Below, piece by piece: positions 43,923 to 52,745 of a stretch of DNA of 64,000 bases. This DNA is from Renibacterium sp. (GTDB lineage: Bacteria > Actinomycetota > Actinomycetes > Actinomycetales > Micrococcaceae), in the NCBI GenBank assembly GCA_017419405.1, contig JAFOLH010000005.1, positions 186,001 through 250,000 of the forward strand. Reading direction: 5' to 3'. The notes beneath the pieces were generated by a model. It did no database searches, was not told the origin of the DNA, and saw only the letters and a program-made list of their open reading frames with translations. Each line of letters begins with the position of its first letter. Within the stretch, counting starts at the first letter, position 1. Made by a program: the position numbers and the translations under genes.

Positions 43923-44540
43923 ATGGCAGGGCAAGGCGGAGGAAAACGGAGGCAAGCATCTCCGGGGGTTTACCGCCGGAGGAGGCTGGTCGTCGGCATT
44001 GCGGCCTTGGCCGTGCTGATCCTGCTCGTGGTGATCATCGTTTCGGTGCTCAAGCCGGGCAGCAAGCCCGCTTCGGGCAATGCTTCGAGCTCCGAGTCCG
44101 CCGCGGCCGGCAGCGGGTCCGTCAGCCCGGTGCCGCAGACGCCCAGCACGCCGGTCTGCGACCAGAGCAAGATCACCGTCGCTGCGGCAACCGATGCGCC
44201 GAGCTATCCGGCCGGCAAGACGCCGGTGTTCACACTCACCGTCAGCAATGGCGGCACGGTGGCCTGCGATGTCAACGTCGGGACTAGCCAGATGGACTTC
44301 CTGGTGATGAGCGGCAGCGATCGGATCTTCTCTTCGAAGGATTGCCAGGAAGGCGCTGCCGACTTGGTGAAGAGCATCGCGCCCGGCGCGTCGGAGAAGG
44401 CCAACTTCCCGTGGCAGCTCAACCGGACCGTGGAAGGTTGCACGCCAATCGCTGCGAAACCCGGACCGGGCACCTACACCTTGACCGCGACACTCGGAAA
44501 GCTCGTGAGCCCCAAACAGGTATTCACGCTCAACCCCTGA
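43923..44540 (+). CDS. single-pass exported protein with Ig-like domain (DUF4232-like)
   Basis: A 205-residue protein: basic N-terminus, one membrane anchor (about 22-45), a Ser/Ala/Pro-rich spacer, and a beta-sandwich-like domain from about 75 (PVFTLTVSNGGTVACDVNVGTSQMDFLV) with two pairs of cysteines that may form disulfides outside the cell. Function unknown; the closest pattern I recognise is the DUF4232-type exported domain. TAGGCT (43910-43915) ends seven bases before the ATG, so it is probably leaderless. It converges on disA at a large hairpin. Confidence 0.65.
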   Translation: MAGQGGGKRRQASPGVYRRRRLVVGIAALAVLILLVVIIVSVLKPGSKPASGNASSSESAAAGSGSVSPVPQTPSTPVCDQSKITVAAATDAPSYPAGKTPVFTLTVSNGGTVACDVNVGTSQMDFLVMSGSDRIFSSKDCQEGAADLVKSIAPGASEKANFPWQLNRTVEGCTPIAAKPGPGTYTLTATLGKLVSPKQVFTLNP

Positions 44541-44566
44541 GCCGGTATTTCGTCATTACGTCATTG

Positions 44567-44635
44567 CCTCGCCGAGTGGCCAGATCTGCAGGGTATGGCC
44601 GTGGTTTTGGCTGCAGATCTGGCCACTCGGCGGGG
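44567..44635. terminator. very long hairpin between exported protein gene and disA
   Basis: A perfect 22-bp stem (44570-44591 with 44611-44632), extended to 25 bp by two more pairs and a G-T wobble, encloses a 19-base loop. It ends a few bases from the disA stop and can act on both convergent transcripts, though it has no U-run. It may be a repeat element rather than a simple terminator. Confidence 0.65.
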
Positions 44636-44638
44636 GAG

Positions 44639-45715
44639 TCAGAGGAACCGGTCCAGCAAGCTGGCTTCGGCGATCCTGGAGAGTCCTTCGCGGACCGTCC
44701 GGGCACGCTGTTCGCCGATGCCTTCTACTGCCATGAGTTCTTCGATGGTCGCGGCCATCAAGTTCTGCAGACCGTCGAAATGTTCCACCAACCGGTCGGC
44801 GACCGCGCGCGGCACGGCCTTGAAACCGGAAAGCAAACGGTAGCCCCGGGGGTGGATCACCGAATCCAGCGAATTCCCGCTCTCCATCAATCCGACGATT
44901 CCGGCGATCCGGCCCAGATCGATCAATTCGGTGGCGCTGATGTCCTGCAGGCCGGCAAGCGCAATATCGATCTCTTCCTGGCTGCTCTCGATGTGCGAAT
45001 AATCACGGATCACCATTTCGCTGCCCGGCCCGCGGCCCACGGTGAGTTCTTCGAGTTGCAGCGACAGGAGTCGCCCGTCGACGCCAAGTTCCAGGACATA
45101 CTGGGCGATTTCTTCGGAGATCCGCCGGACCATTTCCTGGCGTTGCAAGGTGACCGCGACGTCGCGGACGGTCACCACCGCTTCGATTTCCAGGGCGGAC
45201 AGTGAGGAGGTGACCTGGTCCAGGCGCGCCCGGTAGCGTTCCAGGGTGGCCAGGGCCTGATTGGCCCGGGCGAGAACCTTTTCCGAGCCTTCCAGCACGT
45301 GCCGCAATCCGCCGACGTAAAGCGCGATGATTTGCATCGATTGGCTGACCGAGATCACCGGAACCCCGGTTTGGATCGCGACGCGTTCCGCGGTGCGGTG
45401 CCGGGTACCGGACTCCTGGGTCTCGATGGTCGGATCCGGCACCAATTGCACCGCGGCGCGGAGAATCTTCGCCGCGTCCTTGTCGCAGACGATGGCACCG
45501 TCCATTTTTGCCAGTTCGCGCAGCCTGGTGGCAGCGAAGTCGATGTCGATTTCGAAGCCGCCGGAGCACAACGATTCGATGGTTTTGTCGTAACCGAGCA
45601 CAATCAATGCGCCGGTGCGACCCCGCAGGATGCGTTCCAGGCCGTCGCGCAGCTGGGTTCCCGGGGCAACCCTCGCCAAGGTTGCCCGCAATGATTCCTC
45701 GGGGCTGCGGACCAC
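44639..45715 (-). CDS. disA: DNA integrity scanning diadenylate cyclase DisA
   Basis: Makes cyclic di-AMP and senses branched DNA. The 358-residue protein has the DAC domain with DGA (72-74) and RHR (105-107) in the GTRHRTAERVA segment, a long helical spine, and a C-terminal helix-hairpin-helix pair ending VEGIGEQRARTVREGLSRI that binds DNA junctions. The GTG chosen is preceded by AGGAGAGG. radA lies just upstream on the same strand, the usual actinobacterial arrangement linking c-di-AMP signalling to recombination. Confidence 0.95.
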   Translation of the reverse strand: MVRSPEESLRATLARVAPGTQLRDGLERILRGRTGALIVLGYDKTIESLCSGGFEIDIDFAATRLRELAKMDGAIVCDKDAAKILRAAVQLVPDPTIETQESGTRHRTAERVAIQTGVPVISVSQSMQIIALYVGGLRHVLEGSEKVLARANQALATLERYRARLDQVTSSLSALEIEAVVTVRDVAVTLQRQEMVRRISEEIAQYVLELGVDGRLLSLQLEELTVGRGPGSEMVIRDYSHIESSQEEIDIALAGLQDISATELIDLGRIAGIVGLMESGNSLDSVIHPRGYRLLSGFKAVPRAVADRLVEHFDGLQNLMAATIEELMAVEGIGEQRARTVREGLSRIAEASLLDRFL

Positions 45716-45883
45716 GGCACATCCTCTCCTGGGGTTTGGCGTGACGGCGCACTCCAAACCGGCCGGCTGGGATCAGAGTCCAAACCGGGCATCGTTGCGA
45801 ACACTAGAACATCACAGCCCATACTAGTGGGATACTGCGGCGAGATCGGGAGAGACGGCATTGCGGTTGCCGATTCCGGGGCT

Positions 45884-47266
45884 TCAGTTTCCGGCCGGCA
45901 CCGGAAAGAGCAGTTCCAAGGCGTCGCTGAGCTGGTGGACTTCCCGGACCGAGAAGCCGGCCGGAATCGGGCCGGGGCCGTTCGGACTGCCGGGGACCAC
46001 TGCGTGGCTGAAGCCCAAGCGGTGGGCTTCGTGGATCCGCTGGTTGATGCCGGGCACCGGCCGCACTTCGCCGGCCAGGCCGACTTCGCCGAAAGCGATC
46101 AACCGGGCCGGCAAAGCGATCCCCGATTTGGCCGAGGCGATGGCCAGCGCGATCGCCAAATCGGTGGCCGGCTCGGTGAGCCGGACGCCGCCGACCGTGG
46201 CCACGTAGGAATCTTCATTCGCCAGATTCGCGCCGGCCCGCTGTTGCAGGACCGCCAGCAGCATCGAGACCCGGGACGAGTCCAGACCGCTGGTCGCCCG
46301 CCGGGGCTGCGACGTCGAACTGGTCGCCAGCAAGGATTGCACTTCGGCGACGAGCGGACGTTTGCCTTCCAACGCCACTGTGATGCAGGTTCCGGAGACC
46401 GGGTCCTTGGTCCGCGAAACGAAGAGCCCGCTCGGGTCGGCAAGTCCTTCGATGCCTTGTTCGCTCAAGTCGAAGCAACCCACTTCATCGGTGGGGCCAT
46501 AGCGGTTCTTCACCGCGCGCAGCAAGCGGAGCCGGGAATGCCGTTCGCCTTCGAACTGGCACACCACGTCTACCAGGTGTTCCAGCAGACGGGGCCCGGC
46601 GATCGAGCCGTCCTTGGTCACATGCCCTACCAGCACCGTGGTCATATTGAGCCGTTTCGCGGCCGCGATGAGCGAGGCGGCCACCTCGCGGACCTGGGTC
46701 ACGCCGCCGGCGGAGCCTTCCACCATGGCGCTGCTGAAGGTCTGCACCGAGTCGACGATCAGCAGCTTCGGCTGCACCTTTTCGACTTGGCCCAAGGCTG
46801 CGCCGAGATCGCTTTCCGCGGCCAGATAGAGCGAATCGGCAATCGCGCCGATGCGTTCGGCGCGGAGTTTCACTTGGGCCGCGGATTCCTCGCCGGTCAA
46901 ATAGAGCACGTCGCGCGCCCCGCGGGCGAATTTCGCGGCCACATCCAGGAGCAGCGTGGATTTGCCCACACCGGGCTCGCCGGCGAGCAGTACCACGGCG
47001 CCCGGCACGACGCCGCCGCCGAGCACCCGGTCCAGTTCGGCCACCCCGGTGGTCAAATAGGCGGCGGTGGTCGCATCCACATCCGCGATCTTCGTGGCCG
47101 GGACCGCAACGCTGCTTGCCGCCGTGGTCCGGGCCACCGTGACGCCGACTTCTTCCACAGTGCCCCAGGCCTGGCATTCGCCGCACCGGCCCACCCACTT
47201 CGCGGTGGTCCAGCCGCACTCCGCGCATTTGAATCCGGGAGCAGGGGTTCGGGTGGATTTGGCCAT
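45884..47266 (-). CDS. radA: DNA repair protein RadA
   Basis: Branch-migration ATPase acting with RecA. The 460-residue protein has an N-terminal C4 zinc finger (Cys14, 17, 28, 31), Walker A GEPGVGKST (96-104), VDSVQTF as Walker B, and a C-terminal Lon-like domain. The family motif KNRFG reads KNRYG here (253-257), a conservative change. The ATG at MAKSTRTPAPG is the standard start. disA follows downstream in the same direction after 168 bases; a 79-bp palindromic repeat lies upstream, between it and the HIT gene. Confidence 0.95.
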   Translation of the reverse strand: MAKSTRTPAPGFKCAECGWTTAKWVGRCGECQAWGTVEEVGVTVARTTAASSVAVPATKIADVDATTAAYLTTGVAELDRVLGGGVVPGAVVLLAGEPGVGKSTLLLDVAAKFARGARDVLYLTGEESAAQVKLRAERIGAIADSLYLAAESDLGAALGQVEKVQPKLLIVDSVQTFSSAMVEGSAGGVTQVREVAASLIAAAKRLNMTTVLVGHVTKDGSIAGPRLLEHLVDVVCQFEGERHSRLRLLRAVKNRYGPTDEVGCFDLSEQGIEGLADPSGLFVSRTKDPVSGTCITVALEGKRPLVAEVQSLLATSSTSQPRRATSGLDSSRVSMLLAVLQQRAGANLANEDSYVATVGGVRLTEPATDLAIALAIASAKSGIALPARLIAFGEVGLAGEVRPVPGINQRIHEAHRLGFSHAVVPGSPNGPGPIPAGFSVREVHQLSDALELLFPVPAGN

Positions 47267-47323
47267 GCCACGAGCCTACCCAGTCGCACCGACAATGGGT
47301 GTGCCGCACGCACCCGTTCCCCG

Positions 47324-47402
47324 GTTTCAGTTAGCCAGCCGCAGGTGCGTTAGCCGGATGTGCGAATTAACGCTAACGCAAATGCGAGATGCTATCCGAA
47401 AC
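47324..47402. repeat. 79-bp palindromic repeat, copy 1
   Basis: An imperfect palindrome beginning GTTTCAGTTAGC and ending with the near-complement, three bases beyond the HIT stop codon. It matches the copy at 47789-47867 at 75 of 79 bases in the same orientation; three of the four differences lie in the loop. Confidence 0.88.
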
Positions 47403-47405
47403 GCG

Positions 47406-47759
47406 CTAACTCAGTTCCGGACCGGCGCTGATGTGCACATGCAGGTGCTTGGAGTCCTGGTAGCGGCCCAGATTGGTCAGGACTCTGGCGGCGCCGAACC
47501 GTTGCTCGAAGTCGGCTGCCACCAGTTGAATCACCTGCAGCAACTCCCGGACCAGCGGTTCAGGCTCGCCGGACAACTGCAACAGCGAAGGGATATGCCG
47601 CTTCGGCACCACCACGGCGTGGTGTTCCCAGTACGGTTTGGTGTGCTGGAAGGCGATCACCGCTTCGCCGTCGTACAGCAGGTCCAAACGGTCGGGCCGG
47701 GGCAGCGCTACATCGCAATAGAAATCATTGCCGGTGTAGCACTCGGGGAGTTCGGTCAT
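47406..47759 (-). CDS. HIT-family nucleotide hydrolase/transferase
   Basis: A 117-residue histidine-triad protein; the HxHxH motif is HLHVHI (105-110). HIT proteins of this size hydrolyse nucleoside phosphoramidates or related nucleotides; the physiological substrate is unknown. The N-terminal segment ECYTGNDFYCDVALPRPDRLDLLYD is typical of short actinobacterial HIT proteins. The ATG at MTELPE is chosen over one eight codons earlier because it matches the family and has GAGG upstream. The gene sits between two near-identical 79-bp repeats. Confidence 0.88.
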   Translation of the reverse strand: MTELPECYTGNDFYCDVALPRPDRLDLLYDGEAVIAFQHTKPYWEHHAVVVPKRHIPSLLQLSGEPEPLVRELLQVIQLVAADFEQRFGAARVLTNLGRYQDSKHLHVHISAGPELS

Positions 47760-47788
47760 GCAAGCCAGCCTCGCACAATCCAATCGTC

Positions 47789-47867
47789 GTTTCAGTTAGC
47801 CAGCCGCAGGTGCGTTAGCCGGATGTGCGACCTAGCGCTAACGCAAATGCGAGATGCTATCTGAAAC
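47789..47867. repeat. 79-bp palindromic repeat, copy 2
   Basis: Second copy of the element at 47324-47402. Arms of about 31 bases (outer GTTTCAG/CTGAAAC perfect, inner TGCGTTAGC/GCTAACGCA perfect, mismatches between) fold into a long hairpin. It lies ten bases past the stop of the FUSC gene. Confidence 0.88.
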
Positions 47868-47877
47868 CGGAAAAACG

Positions 47878-49020
47878 TTAGATCGTCGGGAGCAGGCTTC
47901 TGGCTTCCTCGCCGTCGACGCCTGCGGCCTCGAGCAGATCCACCATGAGCGGCCGGAACAGCATGACGACGGTTTCGCCTTCCAGTTTCTGCACGCCGAG
48001 TGATTTCGGGTGCAGCAGGCTGGCGATCACGCAGAGCTCGTCACGGGCATTGTTCAAGTGGACCGCGCTCGCCGTGGCGTCGCGTTCGGCCAGGCCGGTC
48101 GCGATCAGATCCACCGCGTCCGCAGTGTCCGACAGCATCTCGCTGATCCCTTCTACCGCGGAATCGGAAAGTGCGGCGTTGTTGATCGCACTGGTCAGCC
48201 GTCGGGCGAACACCCGGGAGTTGCGCAGCGCCAGATCGATGAACTCGAGTGAGTTCTCCAACGAACTGATCTCGCCCTTGAAGCGCCGGTAGGCCGGCGA
48301 GATCGTCGCGACTTCACCGGAGGAACGCAGCGAAGCCCGCATGCCGTCGACGAGCGGCTGGCAACTGCGGGCCCGGACCAGGGCGTGCCAAGCAATGGTC
48401 GAGTCGCTTTTGACCAGGGCTTCGCCGCATTCGCGCAGGACTTCGGCCAGTTCATTGAGCAGTTTGCAGATGTCCTGTTTCGGTTCTTTGCGCGGGTCCC
48501 GCGGCGTGAGCAGGGTGATCAGCAGGGCGAAGCTCACCCCGACGACGGCGTCCACGCTCCGGGTCAATGGCCCGCCGGTGGGCAGTGGCAGCAGAACCAC
48601 CAGAACCGACTGGAGACCCAGCTGGGTGGCGAAGATCGCGCCGTTGTCCAAGAACCTGGCCAGCATGATCGAAGCGAAAAGCACCACGGCTGCCTGCCAG
48701 ATTCCGGCACCCGCCCAGGTGAGGATCAGCTCGCCCATCAAGATGCCCAGGGTGCAGCCGATCGCCACTTCCAATACCCGGCGCAATCTCGGATCCCGGG
48801 AGAATCCCAGGGCGATGAGCGAGGAGGTCGCAGCGAAAATCGGTCCGCTGTGCCCGAGCACGAACTCGGCGAAGGCATAAGCACCCACCGCGCAGATGGT
48901 CATCTGAATCGCCGGGACCACCGATTGCGCACTGCGCCGGGCCCCGATCCTGGTCCGGCTGCCGAAGAACCGGGCGGTGGCCGGAAGCGGTCGCCGTACG
49001 GCCTTGCTCTTTCCGGACAT
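47878..49020 (-). CDS. FUSC/aromatic acid exporter family protein
   Basis: A 380-residue membrane protein with six N-terminal helices (about 33-170) and a long cytoplasmic helical C-terminal half. The N-terminal pattern (AVGAYAFAEFVLGHSGPIFAATSSLIALGFSRDPRLRRVLEVAIGCTLGI) fits the FUSC/ArAE group, which in other bacteria exports aromatic acids or fusaric acid. Single proteins of this half-length are common in actinobacteria; substrate unknown. Located upstream of the HIT gene on the same strand. Confidence 0.8.
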   Translation of the reverse strand: MSGKSKAVRRPLPATARFFGSRTRIGARRSAQSVVPAIQMTICAVGAYAFAEFVLGHSGPIFAATSSLIALGFSRDPRLRRVLEVAIGCTLGILMGELILTWAGAGIWQAAVVLFASIMLARFLDNGAIFATQLGLQSVLVVLLPLPTGGPLTRSVDAVVGVSFALLITLLTPRDPRKEPKQDICKLLNELAEVLRECGEALVKSDSTIAWHALVRARSCQPLVDGMRASLRSSGEVATISPAYRRFKGEISSLENSLEFIDLALRNSRVFARRLTSAINNAALSDSAVEGISEMLSDTADAVDLIATGLAERDATASAVHLNNARDELCVIASLLHPKSLGVQKLEGETVVMLFRPLMVDLLEAAGVDGEEARSLLPTI

Positions 49021-49131
49021 GGCTTCAGTCTATGGTGTCGGCACTTCGGAAAGCCGGTCCGGCGACGCATAGCCTGTCGCCCGGTTGATGGCAATCACAC
49101 CGGAGCACGCTTATTCCAATGGCCAGATCTT

Positions 49132-49153
49132 GTTAACCTTCCGTTCATCTCCG
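49132..49153 (+). promoter_or_regulatory. PHO box of pstSCAB
   Basis: Two adjacent 11-base units, GTTAACCTTCC and GTTCATCTCCG, match the GTTCACC-n4 direct repeats bound by phosphorylated PhoP in actinobacteria. They lie 28 bases before TAAGTT (49181-49186), a plausible -10 box, and about 140 bases before pstS. Confidence 0.75.
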
Positions 49154-49289
49154 GCGGCACGTCCCGTTACCTCTGCCGCCTAAGTTCAAGGAGTAATCCT
49201 GCAAAAACACTGAATTCAGATAGCCAGTTGACGTGCAGCCTTCATGGGGGGCGACGGTTCAGCTAGATCCCTTGGAAGGGGCAAAACAA

Positions 49290-50408
49290 GTGAAGGTACT
49301 TCGCTACGGTCGCGTTGCGGCTGTTATCGCGGTGGGCGCCATCGCACTCACCGCTTGCGGTGGCAACTCCGGCGCCGGAAACTCGACTCCGGCCGGCTCC
49401 TCGAGCGCGGCGGTCGATTACTCGGGCCTCAGCGGCACCATCACCGCCGGCGGCTCCAGCGCCCAGTCCAACGCGCAGACCGCTTGGACCGCGGGCTTCA
49501 CCGCCCAGGCCAAGAACGTGAAGATCAACTACGACAAGTCGCAGGGCTCCGGCGGCGGCGTCACCAACTTCACGGCCGGGTCGTACGACTTCGCTGGTTC
49601 GGACGCTTACTTGAACGCGGACCAGGCTGCCAAGGTCCAGGCCGTCTGCGGCCCGGGCGGCGCAGTGAACCTCCCGGTTTACCTCGACGGCGTGGCGATC
49701 GTGTTCAACCTCCAAGGCGTGGACAAGCTGCAGCTCTCCTCGGAGACCGTCGCGAAGATCTTCAAGCAGGAAATCAAGACCTGGGACGATGCCGCGATCA
49801 AGGCCGACAACCCCGGCGTCACCCTGCCGGCTACCGCGATCACCACGGTGACCCGCTCGGACGGATCCGGCACCACGCAGAACTTCACCAACTACCTGAG
49901 CCAGGTGGCCCCGTCGGTCTGGACCGACCCGGTCTCCAACAAGTGGCCGATTGCCGGCTCCTCCGCCCAGCAGGGCGGCTCCGGTGTGGTCAACACGGTC
50001 AAGGCCGGCAACGGCACCATCGGCTACGCCGACCACTCCGCGATCGACACCCTGAAGTCCGCTTCGATCAAGGCCGGCGACAAGTACGTCGCGTTCAGCG
50101 CTGAAGGCGTGACCAAGGCGATCGAGGCCGGCGTCACCGCTGCGCCGAGCGAGGTCAAGGGCGATTTGTCGCAGAAGATCGACTACACCAAGTTGACGTC
50201 CGGCGACGCCTACCCGATCCCGCTGATCTCCTACGACATCGTCTGCACCAAGTTCAAGGACGCCAAGCAGGCGGAACTGACCAAGGCCTACATCGGCTAC
50301 ATCGCGAGCGACCAGGGCCAGAAGATCGCTGCGAAGAACGCCGGTTCGGCGCCGCTTCCGGCTGACCTCGCCGCCAAGATCGCAGAAACCCTCAAGACGG
50401 TTTCCTAG
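49290..50408 (+). CDS. pstS: phosphate ABC transporter substrate-binding lipoprotein PstS
   Basis: Binds phosphate outside the cell for high-affinity uptake. The 372-residue lipoprotein has a short signal peptide with lipobox LTAC (Cys23), a Ser/Gly/Ala-rich linker, and the binding domain with GGSSAQSNAQTAW and RSDGSGTTQNFTNYL, the phosphate-binding loops. The GTG start follows GGAAGG; the upstream in-frame ATG is rejected since it would place a hydrophilic stretch before the signal. Induction by phosphate starvation is indicated by the PHO box. A hairpin after the gene may lower expression of pstCAB. Confidence 0.95.
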   Translation: MKVLRYGRVAAVIAVGAIALTACGGNSGAGNSTPAGSSSAAVDYSGLSGTITAGGSSAQSNAQTAWTAGFTAQAKNVKINYDKSQGSGGGVTNFTAGSYDFAGSDAYLNADQAAKVQAVCGPGGAVNLPVYLDGVAIVFNLQGVDKLQLSSETVAKIFKQEIKTWDDAAIKADNPGVTLPATAITTVTRSDGSGTTQNFTNYLSQVAPSVWTDPVSNKWPIAGSSAQQGGSGVVNTVKAGNGTIGYADHSAIDTLKSASIKAGDKYVAFSAEGVTKAIEAGVTAAPSEVKGDLSQKIDYTKLTSGDAYPIPLISYDIVCTKFKDAKQAELTKAYIGYIASDQGQKIAAKNAGSAPLPADLAAKIAETLKTVS

Positions 50409-50418
50409 TCGTCCGCGC

Positions 50419-50453
50419 AAGGCCGGCCACCCCGTTGCGGGGTGACCGGCCTT
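50419..50453 (+). terminator. attenuating hairpin between pstS and pstC
   Basis: Arms 50419-50434 and 50438-50453 pair at 15 of 16 positions with a three-base loop, followed by a short T run. Such a partial terminator would make PstS more abundant than the permease. Confidence 0.7.
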
Positions 50454-50514
50454 TGGCGCTATTGAAACTCGCCTGAACGCACGTACGACTACTACGCAGT
50501 CAAGAAAGCATGAT

Positions 50515-51636
50515 GTGAGCACGTCAACCGTAGCCAGCACCGGGGGGTCAGCGGCCACGAAGGCCCGTCCGGCTGACCGGATCTTCAAATCCCTTTCCAC
50601 CGTCGCCGCCGTCTCGATCATGGTCATCCTGGCCGGCGTCGCGATCTTCCTCATCGTCCGCGCGCTCCCGGCGATCACCGCGAGCTGGACCGACAACCCG
50701 AGCCTGGACAAGGACTTCACGGCCGGCTTCGCGAACTTCTGGTCCTATGTCGGCCCGCTCGCCTTCGGCACGGTGTGGGCTTCGCTGATCGCGCTGATCC
50801 TGGCTACCCCGGTGGCCATCGGGATCGCCTTGTTCATCTCGCACTACAGCCCGCGCAAACTCGCGAACGCGCTCGGCTACATCGTCGACCTGCTGGCCGC
50901 GGTGCCCTCGGTGGTCTTTGGCCTCTGGGGCATTTTCGTGATGCGCGATTTCCTGCTCCCGCTGCAACAATGGCTCAACGCGAATCTGGGCTGGATTCCG
51001 TTCTTCGGCGGCGAAGTGACCACCACCGGATCATCGATCTTCACCGCCGCCGTCGTACTGGCCGTGATGATCTTGCCGATCATCACTTCGATTTCCCGGG
51101 AAATCTTCCTGCAGACCCCCAAGCTCCATGAAGAAGCCGCACTGGCTCTGGGCTCCACGCGCTGGGAGATGATCCGGCTCGCGGTCTTCCCCTATGCCCG
51201 TTCCGGCATGGTCAGCGCGATCCTGCTGGGCTTGGGCCGGGCGCTCGGCGAGACCATGGCCATTGCGATGATCCTCTCGCCAGCGGTGATCGTCTCCTTC
51301 TTCGTGGTCACCGAGGGGCAGAACCCGCAGACCGTCGCGGCGAACATCGCGCTCAACTTCCCGATCGCCGAAGATCTGGGCCGCTCGGCCCTGATCGGCA
51401 CCGGCTTGGTCTTGTTCGTGATCTCCTTCGCAGTGAACTTCCTGGCTCGGATGATCGTGAACCGCAAGCCCAAGGCGAAGAAGGAAGACGCGGTTGCGGC
51501 TGATGCGCTCAGCGCAGATGCCGCCGAGGAGTCTCCGGTGGCGTTGATCCACCCCGACGGCGATCACGGCCACGTGCATGCGAAACGCCCTGATCTGCAC
51601 GGGAAGCCCGGCAACTCCGAAGGAGCTGGCAAATGA
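50515..51636 (+). CDS. pstC: phosphate ABC transporter permease PstC
   Basis: One of two permeases of the Pst importer. The 373-residue protein has six or seven membrane helices; the cytoplasmic EAA loop reads EEAALALGSTRWEMIRLAVFPYARSGM. The last 55 residues are a hydrophilic His/Lys/Asp-rich tail ending HPDGDHGHVHAKRPDLHGKP, unusual for PstC and possibly metal-binding or simply a lineage extension. The GTG start is in the expected place; pstA overlaps by four bases. Confidence 0.94.
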   Translation: MSTSTVASTGGSAATKARPADRIFKSLSTVAAVSIMVILAGVAIFLIVRALPAITASWTDNPSLDKDFTAGFANFWSYVGPLAFGTVWASLIALILATPVAIGIALFISHYSPRKLANALGYIVDLLAAVPSVVFGLWGIFVMRDFLLPLQQWLNANLGWIPFFGGEVTTTGSSIFTAAVVLAVMILPIITSISREIFLQTPKLHEEAALALGSTRWEMIRLAVFPYARSGMVSAILLGLGRALGETMAIAMILSPAVIVSFFVVTEGQNPQTVAANIALNFPIAEDLGRSALIGTGLVLFVISFAVNFLARMIVNRKPKAKKEDAVAADALSADAAEESPVALIHPDGDHGHVHAKRPDLHGKPGNSEGAGK

Positions 51637-52730
51637 GCACTTTGACCGATGCCCCCCGGAGCAATACCCGGAACCGGCTGACCAGCGGACAACTGCCCCG
51701 GTTCATCAACATCTACACGGTGCTCGGCTCGCTCGTGGTGGCGGCAGCAGTATTGGGCTTGATCGGGTTCAGCCTGGTGGGTCTGATCGTGCTTACCGCA
51801 ATCGTGTACCTGATCGCGATTTCGGTGCTGTCCATCGCGGTGGAGAATCGGCGCAAGGCGATGGACCGTTTTGTCCGCGGCCTGATCGTGGTGTTCTTCC
51901 TGATCGCCTTGACGCCATTGGTCTCGCTGCTCTGGACGGTGATTTCCAATGGGATCAAGGTGCTCAATTGGAACTTCATCACGACCTCCGGCGGGGACAG
52001 CACGATCGATCCGGAGACGCTCGAACTGGTGACCTCTGCGGGCGTGCTGCAATCAGTGGTCGGCACCCTGGAAATCACCGGTCTTGCCGCGTTGTTCTCC
52101 ATTCCGATCGGGTTGCTGACCTCGATCTACCTGGTCGAATACGCCCAGCCCAACCAGTGGCTCCGCCGCACCGTGACCTTCCTGGTGGATGTGATGACCG
52201 GCATCCCGTCGATCGTGGCCGGTCTGTTCGCGTTCTCGCTGTTCACCCTGGTCTTCGGGCCCAAGGCGTTCAGCGGCCTCTCCGCCGCGGTCGCGCTTTC
52301 GGTTTTGATGATCCCGATCGTGGTGCGCTCCAGCGAAGAAATGCTCCGGCTGGTGCCCAATGATCTGCGTGAAGCTTCTTATGCCTTGGGCGTGACCAAA
52401 GTGGTCACCATCCTCAAGGTCGTCATCCCGACCGCGATCGCCGGCATCGTCACCGGCATCACCTTGGCGATCGCCCGGGTGATCGGCGAAACCGCGCCGA
52501 TCTTCATCGCGGCCAGCTTCACCAACAATTTCAACTCGAACCCGTTCGACGGGCCGATGTCCAGCCTGGCCACAGCGGCCTATACCGGATACAAATTCCC
52601 GGGGCCGGACCCGCAGGTCTCGCTCGACCAAGGCTGGGGCGCTGCGCTCCTGCTGGTGATCCTGGTGGTCATCCTCAATCTTGTAGCACGCCTGATCGCG
52701 ATGCTGTTCGCTCCGAAGTCAAGCCGGTAA
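51633..52730 (+). CDS. pstA: phosphate ABC transporter permease PstA
   Basis: Second permease of the Pst importer, 365 residues. About 30 hydrophilic residues precede the first helix, and an extra helix pair comes before the canonical six-helix core. The EAA loop is REASYALGVTKVVTILKVVIPTAIAGIV. The ATG overlaps the pstC stop (ATGA), so the permeases are made together. pstB follows after 15 bases. Confidence 0.94.
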   Translation: MSTLTDAPRSNTRNRLTSGQLPRFINIYTVLGSLVVAAAVLGLIGFSLVGLIVLTAIVYLIAISVLSIAVENRRKAMDRFVRGLIVVFFLIALTPLVSLLWTVISNGIKVLNWNFITTSGGDSTIDPETLELVTSAGVLQSVVGTLEITGLAALFSIPIGLLTSIYLVEYAQPNQWLRRTVTFLVDVMTGIPSIVAGLFAFSLFTLVFGPKAFSGLSAAVALSVLMIPIVVRSSEEMLRLVPNDLREASYALGVTKVVTILKVVIPTAIAGIVTGITLAIARVIGETAPIFIAASFTNNFNSNPFDGPMSSLATAAYTGYKFPGPDPQVSLDQGWGAALLLVILVVILNLVARLIAMLFAPKSSR

Positions 52731-52745
52731 CGGCGGAAGGAAACC

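Noticed and set aside
46099-47309. Alternative minus frames within radA suggesting a second gene
   Set aside because: They are out of frame with conserved RadA motifs and have shadow composition.
47324-47867. CRISPR-like arrangement because two repeats occur close together
   Set aside because: Only two copies, 386 bases apart, with a real gene between them and no cas genes.
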